From positions 1-17,918 of the forward strand of contig CAYGWP010000022.1 of the NCBI GenBank assembly GCA_964353455.1: 17,918 nt of DNA. Direction: 5' to 3'. Shown piece after piece: positions 1 to 6,438 of the stretch. The position numbers and the translations under genes were made by a program. The notes beneath the pieces were generated by a model that was given only the letters and a program-made list of their open reading frames with translations, made no database searches and was not told the origin of the DNA. Numbering within the stretch: the stretch's first letter is position 1; each line of letters starts with the position of its first letter. The stretch is from CAYGWP01 sp964353455 (GTDB taxonomy: Bacteria; Planctomycetota; Phycisphaerae; FEN-1346).

Positions 1-297
1 AACGGTAACGGCTTGGAACCACGGACGGACGCGGATGAGCACCGGCTTGCAGGAAGGGCGCCATCTCTTACCACAACCTGTAGTATGCCCCGCCGCTTCG
101 GCCACAATTAGTAGATTTCCTGCCCGACCCAAGAGCGCCAAGGGCGCCAAGTTCCAGGGGTTGGCGCTCTTGGCGTTCTTGGCGCTCTTGGCGCTCTTGA
201 ATCCGCCCAAGGCGGACGCCAATCCCATAGCCATTCCCCCCTCCACCCCCGCCTCTTCATCCGACAAAAACAGCCACAACGCAAACGGCTCGCTGCA
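1..297. other. Non-coding stretch at window edge
   Basis: No convincing gene is seen here. A plus-strand open frame (35-361) exists, but its predicted protein is low-complexity, partly made by the 9-bp repeat cluster at 129-199, and it overlaps the minus-strand propeller remnant at 298-417. The first 40 bases contain a GGAC-rich stretch (around 20-40) that resembles dispersed intergenic repeats often seen in planctomycete genomes; this is an impression, not a demonstrated repeat. Confidence 0.5.
129..199. repeat. 9-bp tandem and inverted repeat cluster
   Basis: The 9-mer TTGGCGCTC is repeated in tandem four times at 161-196 (second copy TTGGCGTTC), ending in TTG. The reverse-complement 9-mer (GAGCGCCAA, then GGGCGCCAA) occurs twice at 133-150. 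The two halves can fold into a long hairpin around the 9-nt spacer 152-160. No T-run follows on either strand, so it is not a classic terminator, although it lies downstream of the minus-strand gene ending at 468 and could protect that transcript's 3' end. Confidence 0.75.
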
Positions 298-417
298 TTA
301 CGCGGACGCGGCCTCGGCGACGTGGAGGCTGGTCCAGTCGGTGGCGCCGACGTTAAAGTAGATGCGTTTGCCGTCGGGGCTGAAGGCGGGGTGCGGGTCG
401 TTCCTTCGCCAGCATCT
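298..417 (-). pseudogene. Remnant of TolB/WD40-like beta-propeller C-terminus
   Basis: About 39 codons on the minus strand (417 down to the TAA at 298-300) read RRNDPHPAFSPDGKRIYFNV and then GATDWTSLHVAEAASA. The PxFSPDGKRIYF motif is the hallmark of a PD40/TolB-type propeller blade, and such an ending is typical of the last blade of oligogalacturonate-lyase-like or TolB-like proteins. No upstream propeller frame exists, because the sequence beyond about 420 belongs to the intergenic bases and the 3' end of the neighbouring gene at 468-2468. The open frame that includes it starts inside that gene in another frame and is not a real N-terminus. I infer the tail of a deleted gene; its original substrate cannot be told. 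Confidence 0.6.
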
Positions 418-467
418 CGCGCCGCGGGCGTGGTTGAAGCGGTGGAGACCCCTCCGTGACGCAGTAC

Positions 468-2468
468 TCATTTCGGCGGCGCATTCAGCCATGCCATGTT
501 GAAGGCGTAGTGGTTCCAACTGGAGATGAGGTGAATGACGCCGTCGGCCGACTGGCAGACTGAAAGATAGCCGCGCGGCTCAGCGCTCGTGACGCTCATC
601 ACGAGCGCTGAGCCGTCTGTGGTCTGAGCGGGGTGGGCCGGGCCGCCGTCGCTAATCATGTGGCAGACCTGCCACGACTGACCCTCATCGTCCGACAGGG
701 CGGCGAAGAGGCCGGAGCCGCGCTGCTCGCGGCCCGCAGCGTCCTTGAAGGCGATGTCCTTGGCGAACGAGGCGAAGAAGATCGGCCCTTCCCGGAGGCG
801 CATGAGGACCAGCCGCTGGCCGCCGCCGATGGGTGGAAACGGGCTGGCGCTCGTGGCCCAGGTCTTGCCCATGTCGGCGGAGATGCTCCTGGGCATCTTG
901 CCGTCGATGCTGTCGCCGCGCCCGAGGGCCATCAGTCGCCCGTCCTTCAGTTGCACCACGCCCGCGTGGATGCCGGCGATGGTGCCGCCGGCATCGGCCC
1001 ACGTCTTGCCACCGTCGGCGCTGGTGTGTATGGCCGTGCCGCCCGCGCCGCCGGTGACGGCGTCGCACGGGAGGACGATGATGCCCTCGCGGCCCTGAAA
1101 GACCGATTCCACCGGCATGTGTCTCGTGCCGTGTTCGGGCATGATGAGGCGCGCCCGCGACCACGTGGCGCCCGAATCGGCCGAGGTCCGCAGGACGGTT
1201 GCGAGGCTCCCCCACGTGGCCGCCGCCGAGAGACCGTTGAAGTGGTAGAGCGTACCCTTGCCGTCGGACCACAAGGCGGGGGCGTGGTCGTTGCGGTCGG
1301 GGGCGTCCCAGAAGGGAGAGGCGTCTTCCCACTCCTCTGCGCCGTGCCGCAGGCGGCTTGCCAGGATGGCGAGTTCCCTCCCGGTCTCGGTGTTGCACGA
1401 GTACCAGATGGCGAGGAGGTCGCCGTTCGGGCAATCGACGACGGCCGGGTCGTGATTGTGCCGCGAGAACATCGGGCCGTTCGAGCCGGCTGGAATCTTC
1501 ACGTACCGCCGCGGGCCTCTGTAATACGGCTTCGCGGGGTCCGGGCCCTTTGCGAGGCCGGGCGGAATTTCCTGCCGCACGTTCTTCCGGTTCAGCGGCA
1601 GAGCCGCGGCCGGCAGCGGCTTGCTTGGCGGCAATTCGCCGAGGACTACGCGGAAACCGATCAGCCAGTGCCTATCATCCGGCAGCGTGCCGCTTCGGTT
1701 CGCCGAGCGCAGGTACGCGAGGATAGTTCCGTGGCTTCCGCCTCGCGTCACGCGGAAGTCGCCGTCCTCGCGGCCGACAGGGTCGGCTTGGTCGCCGGGC
1801 TCATACGGACCGTACCAGTCGTGGCACCACTCCTCGAGGTTGCCGTGCATGTCGAAGAGGCCCCACGGATTCGGCGGCGTGCGGCCGACAGTGAGCGGCA
1901 CGACCTCGGCGGGGCGACTGCGCGCCATGTCCGGGAACCAACTCATCGCGGCGTTCTTCTGGAATTCCTGCGGCAGCGCATCGCCGGTGTGATAAGCGGT
2001 GGTTGTTCCCGCGCGGCAGGCGTACTCCCACTCGGCCTCGGTGGGCAGGCGATACGGCCCGCCCTCCTTCTTCGAGAGCCACTCGCAGAACCGCGCTGCA
2101 TCGTGCCAACTCACGAAGACCGCGGCCTCATCATCCTCCTTCGAGAAGCCGAGTTTGCCGCCCGCCAGTCCGGAGGGCGGGCGGTGGCTCGGGTCGAACT
2201 GTTCGTACTGGGCGTTGGTCACCTCGGTTGCGGCCATGTAGAACGGCCGCGTGATGACTACCTTGTGGACGGGCCGCTCGTCGAAGCCGGCCACGGCACG
2301 GGCCGTAGCCGTGCCAGGGTCGCCGCCCTCAGCGCTGCCCATGAGGAACGTGCCCGGCTCGATGCGGACCATCGTCATGCCTATGGAGTTGGCGAACTGT
2401 TTCTCGGTCTTCTCGGCGCCTATTGCGGCGGCTGAAAGAACGCAGATGAGCAGCACGGCAAGTCTCAT
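468..2468 (-). CDS. Secreted SUMF (FGE-like) - BNR sialidase-like fusion protein
   Basis: This is a 666-aa protein with a Sec signal peptide (residues 1-18, ending AAAIGA). Residues about 27-276 form a formylglycine-generating-enzyme-like/SUMF1 (C-type-lectin fold) domain: PGTFLMGS near 38-45, YRLPTEAEWEYACRAG at 139-154, MHGNLEEW at 207-214, RGGS at 242-245 and a closing GFRVV at 271-275. The stretch 242-275 has no cysteine, so the copper-binding Cys pair of active FGE is absent and a binding or structural role is more likely than sulfatase activation. Residues about 315-666 form a six-bladed BNR/exo-sialidase-like propeller with four Asp-boxes (SxDxGxTW type) at 429-436, 483-490, 530-537 and 592-599. 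No catalytic assignment is possible by eye, so the substrate is open. Two perfect palindromes lie within the gene (569-615, 2158-2184). The ATG at 2466-2468 is followed directly by the signal peptide; its Shine-Dalgarno is weak. Confidence 0.9.
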   Translation of the reverse strand: MRLAVLLICVLSAAAIGAEKTEKQFANSIGMTMVRIEPGTFLMGSAEGGDPGTATARAVAGFDERPVHKVVITRPFYMAATEVTNAQYEQFDPSHRPPSGLAGGKLGFSKEDDEAAVFVSWHDAARFCEWLSKKEGGPYRLPTEAEWEYACRAGTTTAYHTGDALPQEFQKNAAMSWFPDMARSRPAEVVPLTVGRTPPNPWGLFDMHGNLEEWCHDWYGPYEPGDQADPVGREDGDFRVTRGGSHGTILAYLRSANRSGTLPDDRHWLIGFRVVLGELPPSKPLPAAALPLNRKNVRQEIPPGLAKGPDPAKPYYRGPRRYVKIPAGSNGPMFSRHNHDPAVVDCPNGDLLAIWYSCNTETGRELAILASRLRHGAEEWEDASPFWDAPDRNDHAPALWSDGKGTLYHFNGLSAAATWGSLATVLRTSADSGATWSRARLIMPEHGTRHMPVESVFQGREGIIVLPCDAVTGGAGGTAIHTSADGGKTWADAGGTIAGIHAGVVQLKDGRLMALGRGDSIDGKMPRSISADMGKTWATSASPFPPIGGGQRLVLMRLREGPIFFASFAKDIAFKDAAGREQRGSGLFAALSDDEGQSWQVCHMISDGGPAHPAQTTDGSALVMSVTSAEPRGYLSVCQSADGVIHLISSWNHYAFNMAWLNAPPK
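569..615. repeat. Perfect 17-bp inverted repeat inside the sialidase-like domain
   Basis: The arms 576-592 (CGGCTCAGCGCTCGTGA) and 599-615 are perfect reverse complements around a 6-nt loop. A second, 12-bp palindrome AGCCGCGCGGCT (569-580) overlaps the left arm. The element falls in codons about 618-634 of the minus-strand gene, near the conserved SAEP-GYLS stretch, and keeps the frame. No T-run follows on either strand. A mobile REP-like palindrome or a long mRNA hairpin are the main readings. Confidence 0.8.
2158..2184. repeat. REP-like palindrome inside the SUMF domain, copy A
   Basis: There is a perfect 9-bp inverted repeat, CCGCCCGCC (2158-2166) and GGCGGGCGG (2176-2184), with a 9-nt loop. 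The 23-bp core 2160-2182 differs at only two bases from 3938-3960, the stem-loop of the terminator downstream of the 2824-3900 gene. On the minus strand it encodes RPPSGLAGG, at residues about 95-104 of the SUMF domain, in a loop before the conserved KLGFSKEDDE segment. It is read as an in-frame dispersed palindromic element. Confidence 0.7.
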
Positions 2469-2559
2469 GTGTGCCTGACTTTCGTCATGCCTGGGTTGCG
2501 GTGGGCACGGTCATCCGATGTTGGGTGACCATGCTTCGGCTGAATAAGCACGGTCAGCA

Positions 2560-2588
2560 TTTGTAACGCGGCGCAGGCCGGCGCACAA
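2560..2588 (-). promoter_or_regulatory. Possible promoter for the SUMF-sialidase gene
   Basis: On the minus strand TTGTGC (2588-2583) is followed after 17 bp by TACAAA (2565-2560). The match is partial (TTG of the -35, four of six in the -10). Its -35 lies 5 bp from the -35 of the plus-strand promoter, giving a back-to-back arrangement. A supporting point is position only; the call is weak. Confidence 0.3.
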
Positions 2589-2593
2589 CATAT

Positions 2594-2622
2594 TTGACCG
2601 TCCACGGAACATAGGGTATATT
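2594..2622 (+). promoter_or_regulatory. Sigma70-type promoter of the secreted protein gene
   Basis: TTGACC (2594-2599) and TATATT (2617-2622) are separated by exactly 17 bp; each hexamer matches the bacterial housekeeping consensus at five of six positions. Transcription would begin near 2629, leaving a leader of roughly 195 nt before the ATG at 2824. This is the best promoter match seen in the window. Confidence 0.7.
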
Positions 2623-2698
2623 ACAGCGGTACGTTTCCTCCAGTCGTGCCGAAGGGGGGGCTTCGAACCGGGGCGATGCGAGGCCGAAGACAGGCAGT

Positions 2699-2752
2699 GC
2701 AACACGCCGCATGAGACAATAACCGTGCGGAGGTTTTTTCCGCGCGTGTTGC
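2699..2752 (+). promoter_or_regulatory. Structured 5' leader with alternative stem-loops
   Basis: GCAACACGC (2699-2707) pairs perfectly with GCGTGTTGC (2744-2752). Inside this 9-bp outer stem, two mutually exclusive hairpins are possible: CCGCA (2707-2711) with TGCGG (2726-2730), or GCGGA (2727-2731) with TCCGC (2739-2743) around a T-rich loop. A choice between two inner hairpins is what an RNA switch or attenuator would need, but no known riboswitch motif is recognised and no terminator T-run follows. Confidence 0.45.
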
Positions 2753-2823
2753 GTTCGGCATGCTGACAGGCCGCGCGTGTATTCACTTAAATCCGGGGGG
2801 ACTTTTCTTGAAGGAGGCATCTT

Positions 2824-3900
2824 ATGAGCGCGAGACTTCTGGGGTCTGTGGCAATCTGGTGTGTTGTACTGTGGCTTCTGCCGGGCCAGTCGCTGGCGGT
2901 TACCGACGACATGGAGCAGGACCTCTGGACCTTCGTTGACACCAACGCCGAGTACGATGGCACGGCAGAGGCGGGCTACTCGACGGCCGATTGCACGTCG
3001 CCGACGCGCTCCATACGGCTCTCACTGTCGGGCGGCGGGGAGGTCGGGCTGGATGGCGATACGGTCTATGCCACCCGCACGTTTGCCGTGGGCGCTCAGG
3101 ACCAGAACCTGCGTCTCAGTTACAACGTGGCCCAGCAGACCGACGGCGACGGGTGGGGGGGCCAGCACGGTGCCGCCGACGTCGTGGTCACGGCCTATGA
3201 TGCCGACGGCGTAGCGCTGGGCACCTGCACCTATCGGCTCGCGGCCAGCGACCTCCACGAGAGCCCCGACTGGTACGAGCATATGCACGGCGATGCCGGG
3301 TCGCCATGTCATCAGGCCGACGTCATTTACATCGGGACGCCCGATGCCGGCGGCGAGTATGAACCCGGCCCCGCGTGGCGGACGCTCAACGTGGTCCTCA
3401 GCCGCGACATCGCCGTTGATTGGGCCGACGTCGCCTCGGTCGAGGTGAAACTGGCCCTCGGTTCCTGCTTCATGCACCTCGACACCTTCGAGGTCTTCTT
3501 CGACGACCTGGCCATCACGCCCGTTCCGGCCAACGTCCTCATCCATCCCGACACGCTCAACGTCAAGAGCGGCGGCAGGTGGATCACCGCCTACATCAAC
3601 CTGCCCGCGGGGTTCGATGTGGACGACATCGACGTGGCCACCGTGGCGCTCGACGGCATCCCGGCCGTTCGCGGGAACGTGGAGGACGAAGGCATTCTCA
3701 TGGTCAAGTTCGAGCGGGCCGCCGTTGCCGCCCTCATCGAGGCGTCAAACCCGAAGTTGCCCGTCGATGTGACCCTGACGGTGACCGGCCTGGTGGGTGG
3801 CGTGCCCTTCGAGGGCTCCGACACCATCCGCGTCATAGGCCCCGGCAAGATGCCTGTGCCGCCTCCGAAGTCGGCCAAGATTGCCGCGCGCAGGAAATAG
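2824..3900 (+). CDS. Secreted beta-sandwich protein of unknown function
   Basis: This is a 358-aa protein. Residues 1-25 form a Sec signal peptide (hydrophobic VAIWCVVLWLLPG, cleavage after QSLA). Residues about 27-232 look like a jelly-roll/carbohydrate-binding-like sandwich with alternating strands, acidic loops and four cysteines that could form disulfides. Residues about 237-338 form a second module starting VLIHPDTLNVKSGGRWITAY, with DVDDIDVATVALDG near 265-278. This module type recurs at the C-termini of secreted planctomycete proteins and is of unknown function. There are no catalytic motifs and no C-terminal anchor; the protein ends in a basic tail (KIAARRK). The start is fixed by AAGGAGG at 2811-2817, 6 nt before the ATG. 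It is a single-gene unit with its own promoter (2594-2622) and terminator (3933-3976). It may bind a glycan or the cell surface, but that is a guess. Confidence 0.85.
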   Translation: MSARLLGSVAIWCVVLWLLPGQSLAVTDDMEQDLWTFVDTNAEYDGTAEAGYSTADCTSPTRSIRLSLSGGGEVGLDGDTVYATRTFAVGAQDQNLRLSYNVAQQTDGDGWGGQHGAADVVVTAYDADGVALGTCTYRLAASDLHESPDWYEHMHGDAGSPCHQADVIYIGTPDAGGEYEPGPAWRTLNVVLSRDIAVDWADVASVEVKLALGSCFMHLDTFEVFFDDLAITPVPANVLIHPDTLNVKSGGRWITAYINLPAGFDVDDIDVATVALDGIPAVRGNVEDEGILMVKFERAAVAALIEASNPKLPVDVTLTVTGLVGGVPFEGSDTIRVIGPGKMPVPPPKSAKIAARRK

Positions 3901-3932
3901 GGCAGTCTATAGCACTTCATGGTTGGATATTG

Positions 3933-3976
3933 GCGCGGCCCGCCAGTCCGCTGGGCGGGCCGCGCTTAATTTTTTT
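3933..3976 (+). terminator. Intrinsic terminator after the secreted protein gene (palindrome copy B)
   Basis: A perfect 12-bp GC-rich stem, GCGCGGCCCGCC (3933-3944) with its complement at 3954-3965, encloses a 9-nt loop and is followed by TTAATTTTTTT. It lies 33 bp after the TAG at 3898-3900 and just before the 3' end of the convergent ATPase gene (3985). There is no matching A-run on the other side, so it works for the plus strand. Its core 3938-3960 is nearly identical to the in-gene palindrome 2160-2182. Confidence 0.9.
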
Positions 3977-3984
3977 GTGGAAGG

Positions 3985-6342
3985 TCAGAGCGTCAGCCGC
4001 CGCAGGCGCAGGGCGTTCGAGACCACTGAGACGCTCGAGAAACTCATCGCGGCGCTGGCGATCATCGGGTTCAACAAGAGGCCGATCGCCGGATACAGCA
4101 CGCCGGCGGCAATCGAGATGCCGATCACGTTATAGACGAACGCGAAGAAAAGGTTCTGCCGGATGTTCCGCATGGTCGCGCGGCTCACGCGCCGGGCCCG
4201 CGCGATGCCGCGAAGGTCGCCCCCGAGGAGCGTCACGCCCGCGCTTTCCAGCGCAACGTCCGTGCCGGTGCCCATCGCGATGCCGACGTGTGCCTGGGCG
4301 AGGGCGGGGGCATCGTTCATCCCGTCGCCGGCCATGGCGACGGTGCGGCCCTCGGCCTGGAGACGGCGGACGATCTCGCCCTTGGCTTCGGGCAGGACCT
4401 CGGCCTCGACCCGCTTGATGCCTAGCCGCGCGGCCACGGCCTCGGCGGTCGTGCGGTTGTCGCCGGTCACGAGGACGACCTGGATGCCGTCCTCGCGCAA
4501 CTGCCGGATCGCCTCGGGCGCGGTGGGCTTGATGGGGTCGGCGACGCCAAGCAGTCCGGCCGGCCAGCCGTCGGCCGCAAGGAACATGACGGTCTCGCCG
4601 CGGCGACGGAGTTCCTCGGCCCTGGCGGCAAGGTCGCCTGCCGCAATGTTCCGCTCTTCCAGCAGCCGCGCCTTGCCGAGAAGGCACGGATGTCCATCGA
4701 CCTTGCCGATGATGCCCATGCCGGGGACGGACCGCACGTCGCGGACCTCCTCAAGCGAGATGCCGCGCTCTCGGGCCGCCGCCACGATGGCCGCGGCCAG
4801 CGGATGCTCGCTTGCGCGTTCCAGGCTTGCGGCAAGGCGCAGCACCTCCTCTTCGGTCCGGTCCTCGGCGGCGATGAGGGATACGAGGCGCGGCCGGCCT
4901 TCGGTGAGTGTCCCCGTTTTATCCACGACGAGCGTATCGACCTTCTCCAGGACCTCCAGCGCATCGGCCGACTTGATGAGGATGCCGGCCGCCGCCCCGC
5001 GGCCGACCCCCACCATGATTGACATCGGCGTCGCCAGGCCCAGGGCGCACGGGCACGCGACAATGAGCACCGCCACGGCATTGAGGAGCGCGTACGCCAT
5101 GCGCGGTTCGGGGCCGATGACGGCCCAGACGATGAACGTGGCGGCCGCGACCGCGATGACCGCCGGGACGAACCACGCGGCCACCGAGTCGGCGACGCGC
5201 TGGATGGGCGCGCGGCTGCGCTGCGCCTCGGCGACCATGCGGACGATGTGGGCGAGCATCGTGTCGGCCCCGACGCGGTCGGCCCGCAGAATGAAGCCGC
5301 CCGCCTGGTTCACCGTGCCGCCGGTTGCGGGGTCGCCGGCCGACTTTTCTACGGGCATCGGCTCTCCGGTGACCATCGACTCGTCGATGGCGGTTGCGCC
5401 CTCGACGATGGTGCCATCGACGGGCACGCGTTCCCCGGGGCGGACCCGCAGGCGGTCGCCGGGCTTCACTTCTGCGAGAGGAACGTCGGTTTCCGAACCG
5501 TCTGCGTCGATGCGTCGGGCCGTCTTGGGCGCGAGGCCCAGGAGGGCCTTGATGGCGCCGCTTGTGCGGGCGCGGGCGCGGAGTTCCAGCACCTGCCCCA
5601 GCAGAACGAGCGTGGTTATGACGGCTGCCGCCTCGAAATAGACGCCCGGTCCGCCGCCGTGGACGTGGAACGATTCTGGAAAGATGCCCGGCGCAAGAAC
5701 GGCCACAACACTGTATGCGTACGCGATGCCCGTGCCGAAGGCGATCAGCGTAAACATATTGAGATGCAGCGATACTACCGACCGCGCCCCGCGCACGAAG
5801 AACGGCCGCCCGCCCCAGAGGACGACCGGCGTCGCCAGCAGCAACTGGATCCACGCAAGGACTGTGCCAGTAGTGGCGTGCTGTAAGGGCTGCCCAGGGA
5901 TGAGGTCCGACATGCCGACGAAAAAGACCGGCGCCGCGAGGATGAGGCTGATCCAGAACCGGCGGGTCATGTCGGCAAGTTCCGGGCTTGCCTCTTCCTC
6001 GGCGGTGGGCGGGGATTCCGCTTCCAGCGCCATGCCGCACTTGGGGCAGGGACCCGGCCCTTCCTGCCGGACCTCGGGGTGCATGGGGCAGGTGTAGATT
6101 CCGGCGCTGCCGCTCGGAGCGATGGGGACAGTCCCCTTTTCCACGAGGCCGGGAAAGGGGACAGTCCCCGACGACAGGTACTTCTCCGGGTCGGCGCGGA
6201 ACTTCTCGAGGCACCCATCGCAGCAGAACCAGTACGTGTGGCCGCGGTGCTCGAAGGGGCCGGCGGCGTCCGACGGTTCGACGGTCATCCCGCAGACGGG
6301 GTCGATGGCGGACGATGGCTCGCGTGCGTCCATGCGGTCCAT
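3985..6342 (-). CDS. copA: Copper-type P1B ATPase with YHS and heavy-metal-binding N-terminal domains
   Basis: This inner-membrane pump couples ATP hydrolysis to export of Cu(I), or a similar soft metal, from the cytoplasm. Read from the ATG at 6340-6342 it is 785 aa. The N-terminus has a YHS-type domain (DPVCGMTV near 14-21, CCDGC near 40-44) and then a heavy-metal-binding domain (YTCPMHPEV near 83-91, CPKCGMAL near 99-106), with no classical CxxC HMA domain. The core shows TGEP (325-328), the transmembrane CPC metal site (430-432), the phosphorylated DKTGT (474-478), SEHP (511-514), GDGMND (672-677), and YN (737-738) with MSFSSVSVVSNALR near the end, the signature set of Cu+ pumps (class 1B-1). 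A longer start at 6426 would run into the divergent gene's RBS; an ATG at 6331-6333 is also possible. A palindromic element lies in frame between YHS and HMBD (6124-6169). No chaperone or regulator gene is adjacent. Confidence 0.93.
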   Translation of the reverse strand: MDRMDAREPSSAIDPVCGMTVEPSDAAGPFEHRGHTYWFCCDGCLEKFRADPEKYLSSGTVPFPGLVEKGTVPIAPSGSAGIYTCPMHPEVRQEGPGPCPKCGMALEAESPPTAEEEASPELADMTRRFWISLILAAPVFFVGMSDLIPGQPLQHATTGTVLAWIQLLLATPVVLWGGRPFFVRGARSVVSLHLNMFTLIAFGTGIAYAYSVVAVLAPGIFPESFHVHGGGPGVYFEAAAVITTLVLLGQVLELRARARTSGAIKALLGLAPKTARRIDADGSETDVPLAEVKPGDRLRVRPGERVPVDGTIVEGATAIDESMVTGEPMPVEKSAGDPATGGTVNQAGGFILRADRVGADTMLAHIVRMVAEAQRSRAPIQRVADSVAAWFVPAVIAVAAATFIVWAVIGPEPRMAYALLNAVAVLIVACPCALGLATPMSIMVGVGRGAAAGILIKSADALEVLEKVDTLVVDKTGTLTEGRPRLVSLIAAEDRTEEEVLRLAASLERASEHPLAAAIVAAARERGISLEEVRDVRSVPGMGIIGKVDGHPCLLGKARLLEERNIAAGDLAARAEELRRRGETVMFLAADGWPAGLLGVADPIKPTAPEAIRQLREDGIQVVLVTGDNRTTAEAVAARLGIKRVEAEVLPEAKGEIVRRLQAEGRTVAMAGDGMNDAPALAQAHVGIAMGTGTDVALESAGVTLLGGDLRGIARARRVSRATMRNIRQNLFFAFVYNVIGISIAAGVLYPAIGLLLNPMIASAAMSFSSVSVVSNALRLRRLTL
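6124..6169. repeat. In-frame palindromic element inside the copper ATPase gene
   Basis: The arms 6124-6142 (starting GGGGACAGTCCCC) and 6151-6169 (ending in the same 13-mer) are 19-bp inverted repeats with one wobble and one mismatch around an 8-nt loop. On the minus strand the element encodes GTVPFPGLVEKGTVP, a linker between the YHS and HMBD domains where pumps of this type need no conserved residues. The repeated peptide GTVP and the symmetric DNA indicate insertion of a REP/MITE-like element without loss of frame. Confidence 0.8.
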
Positions 6343-6427
6343 CGTAGCCTGTGCGGCGGAACTTGGCAACCAATGTCCTTGCAGAGCGGGGCGCGGCTTG
6401 CGAGAATGCCAGCCGCAATTGTGCAAT

Positions 6428-6432
6428 GGAGG
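6428..6432 (+). promoter_or_regulatory. Shine-Dalgarno fixing the start of the two-barrel glycosidase
   Basis: GGAGG lies 6 nt upstream of the ATG at 6439-6441. The open frame extends 120 codons further upstream, but that part is antisense to the ATPase N-terminus and would put a long soluble stretch before the signal peptide. The RBS and the signal peptide starting MRRDIVSVLG both select 6439. Confidence 0.85.
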
Positions 6433-6438
6433 TCCGAC

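Larger units (their letters stand above)
2469..2823. other. Divergent intergenic region with promoters and structured leader
   Basis: These 355 bp separate the minus-strand gene ending upstream at 2468 from the plus-strand gene starting at 2824. They hold a strong plus-strand promoter (2594-2622), a weaker minus-strand candidate (2560-2588), a stem-loop-rich leader (2699-2752) and a Shine-Dalgarno AAGGAGG (2811-2817). Minus-strand open frames of 88-91 codons here give arginine/proline-rich products without family features and run across the promoter, so they are not called. Confidence 0.7.

Noticed and set aside
35..361. Plus-strand open frame of 108 codons at the window start
   Set aside because: The protein is low-complexity, largely created by the 9-bp repeat cluster (LALLAFLALLALL), and overlaps a recognisable propeller fragment on the opposite strand; no RBS is seen.
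633..2435. 600-codon plus-strand open frame opposite the SUMF-sialidase gene
   Set aside because: It is a GC-rich antisense shadow: the minus-strand frame has a signal peptide, SUMF motifs and four Asp-boxes, while this one gives an Arg/Ala/Gly-rich product without family features.
2511..2820. Two overlapping minus-strand open frames in the intergenic region
   Set aside because: They run across the plus-strand promoter and leader, have basic low-information products, and lack a convincing RBS or homology signature.
4163..5641. 492-codon plus-strand open frame opposite the copper ATPase
   Set aside because: Ser/Arg/Ala-rich antisense shadow of the ATPase catalytic core.
6079..6438. N-terminal extension of the two-barrel glycosidase by 120 codons
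   Set aside because: It is antisense to the ATPase N-terminus and would bury the signal peptide; GGAGG at 6428-6432 and the signal peptide select ATG 6439.
6343..6438. Recognisable copper-responsive promoter (CueR/CsoR type) upstream of the ATPase
   Set aside because: No clear -35/-10 pair or dyad operator of those types was found in the 96-bp divergent gap on either strand.
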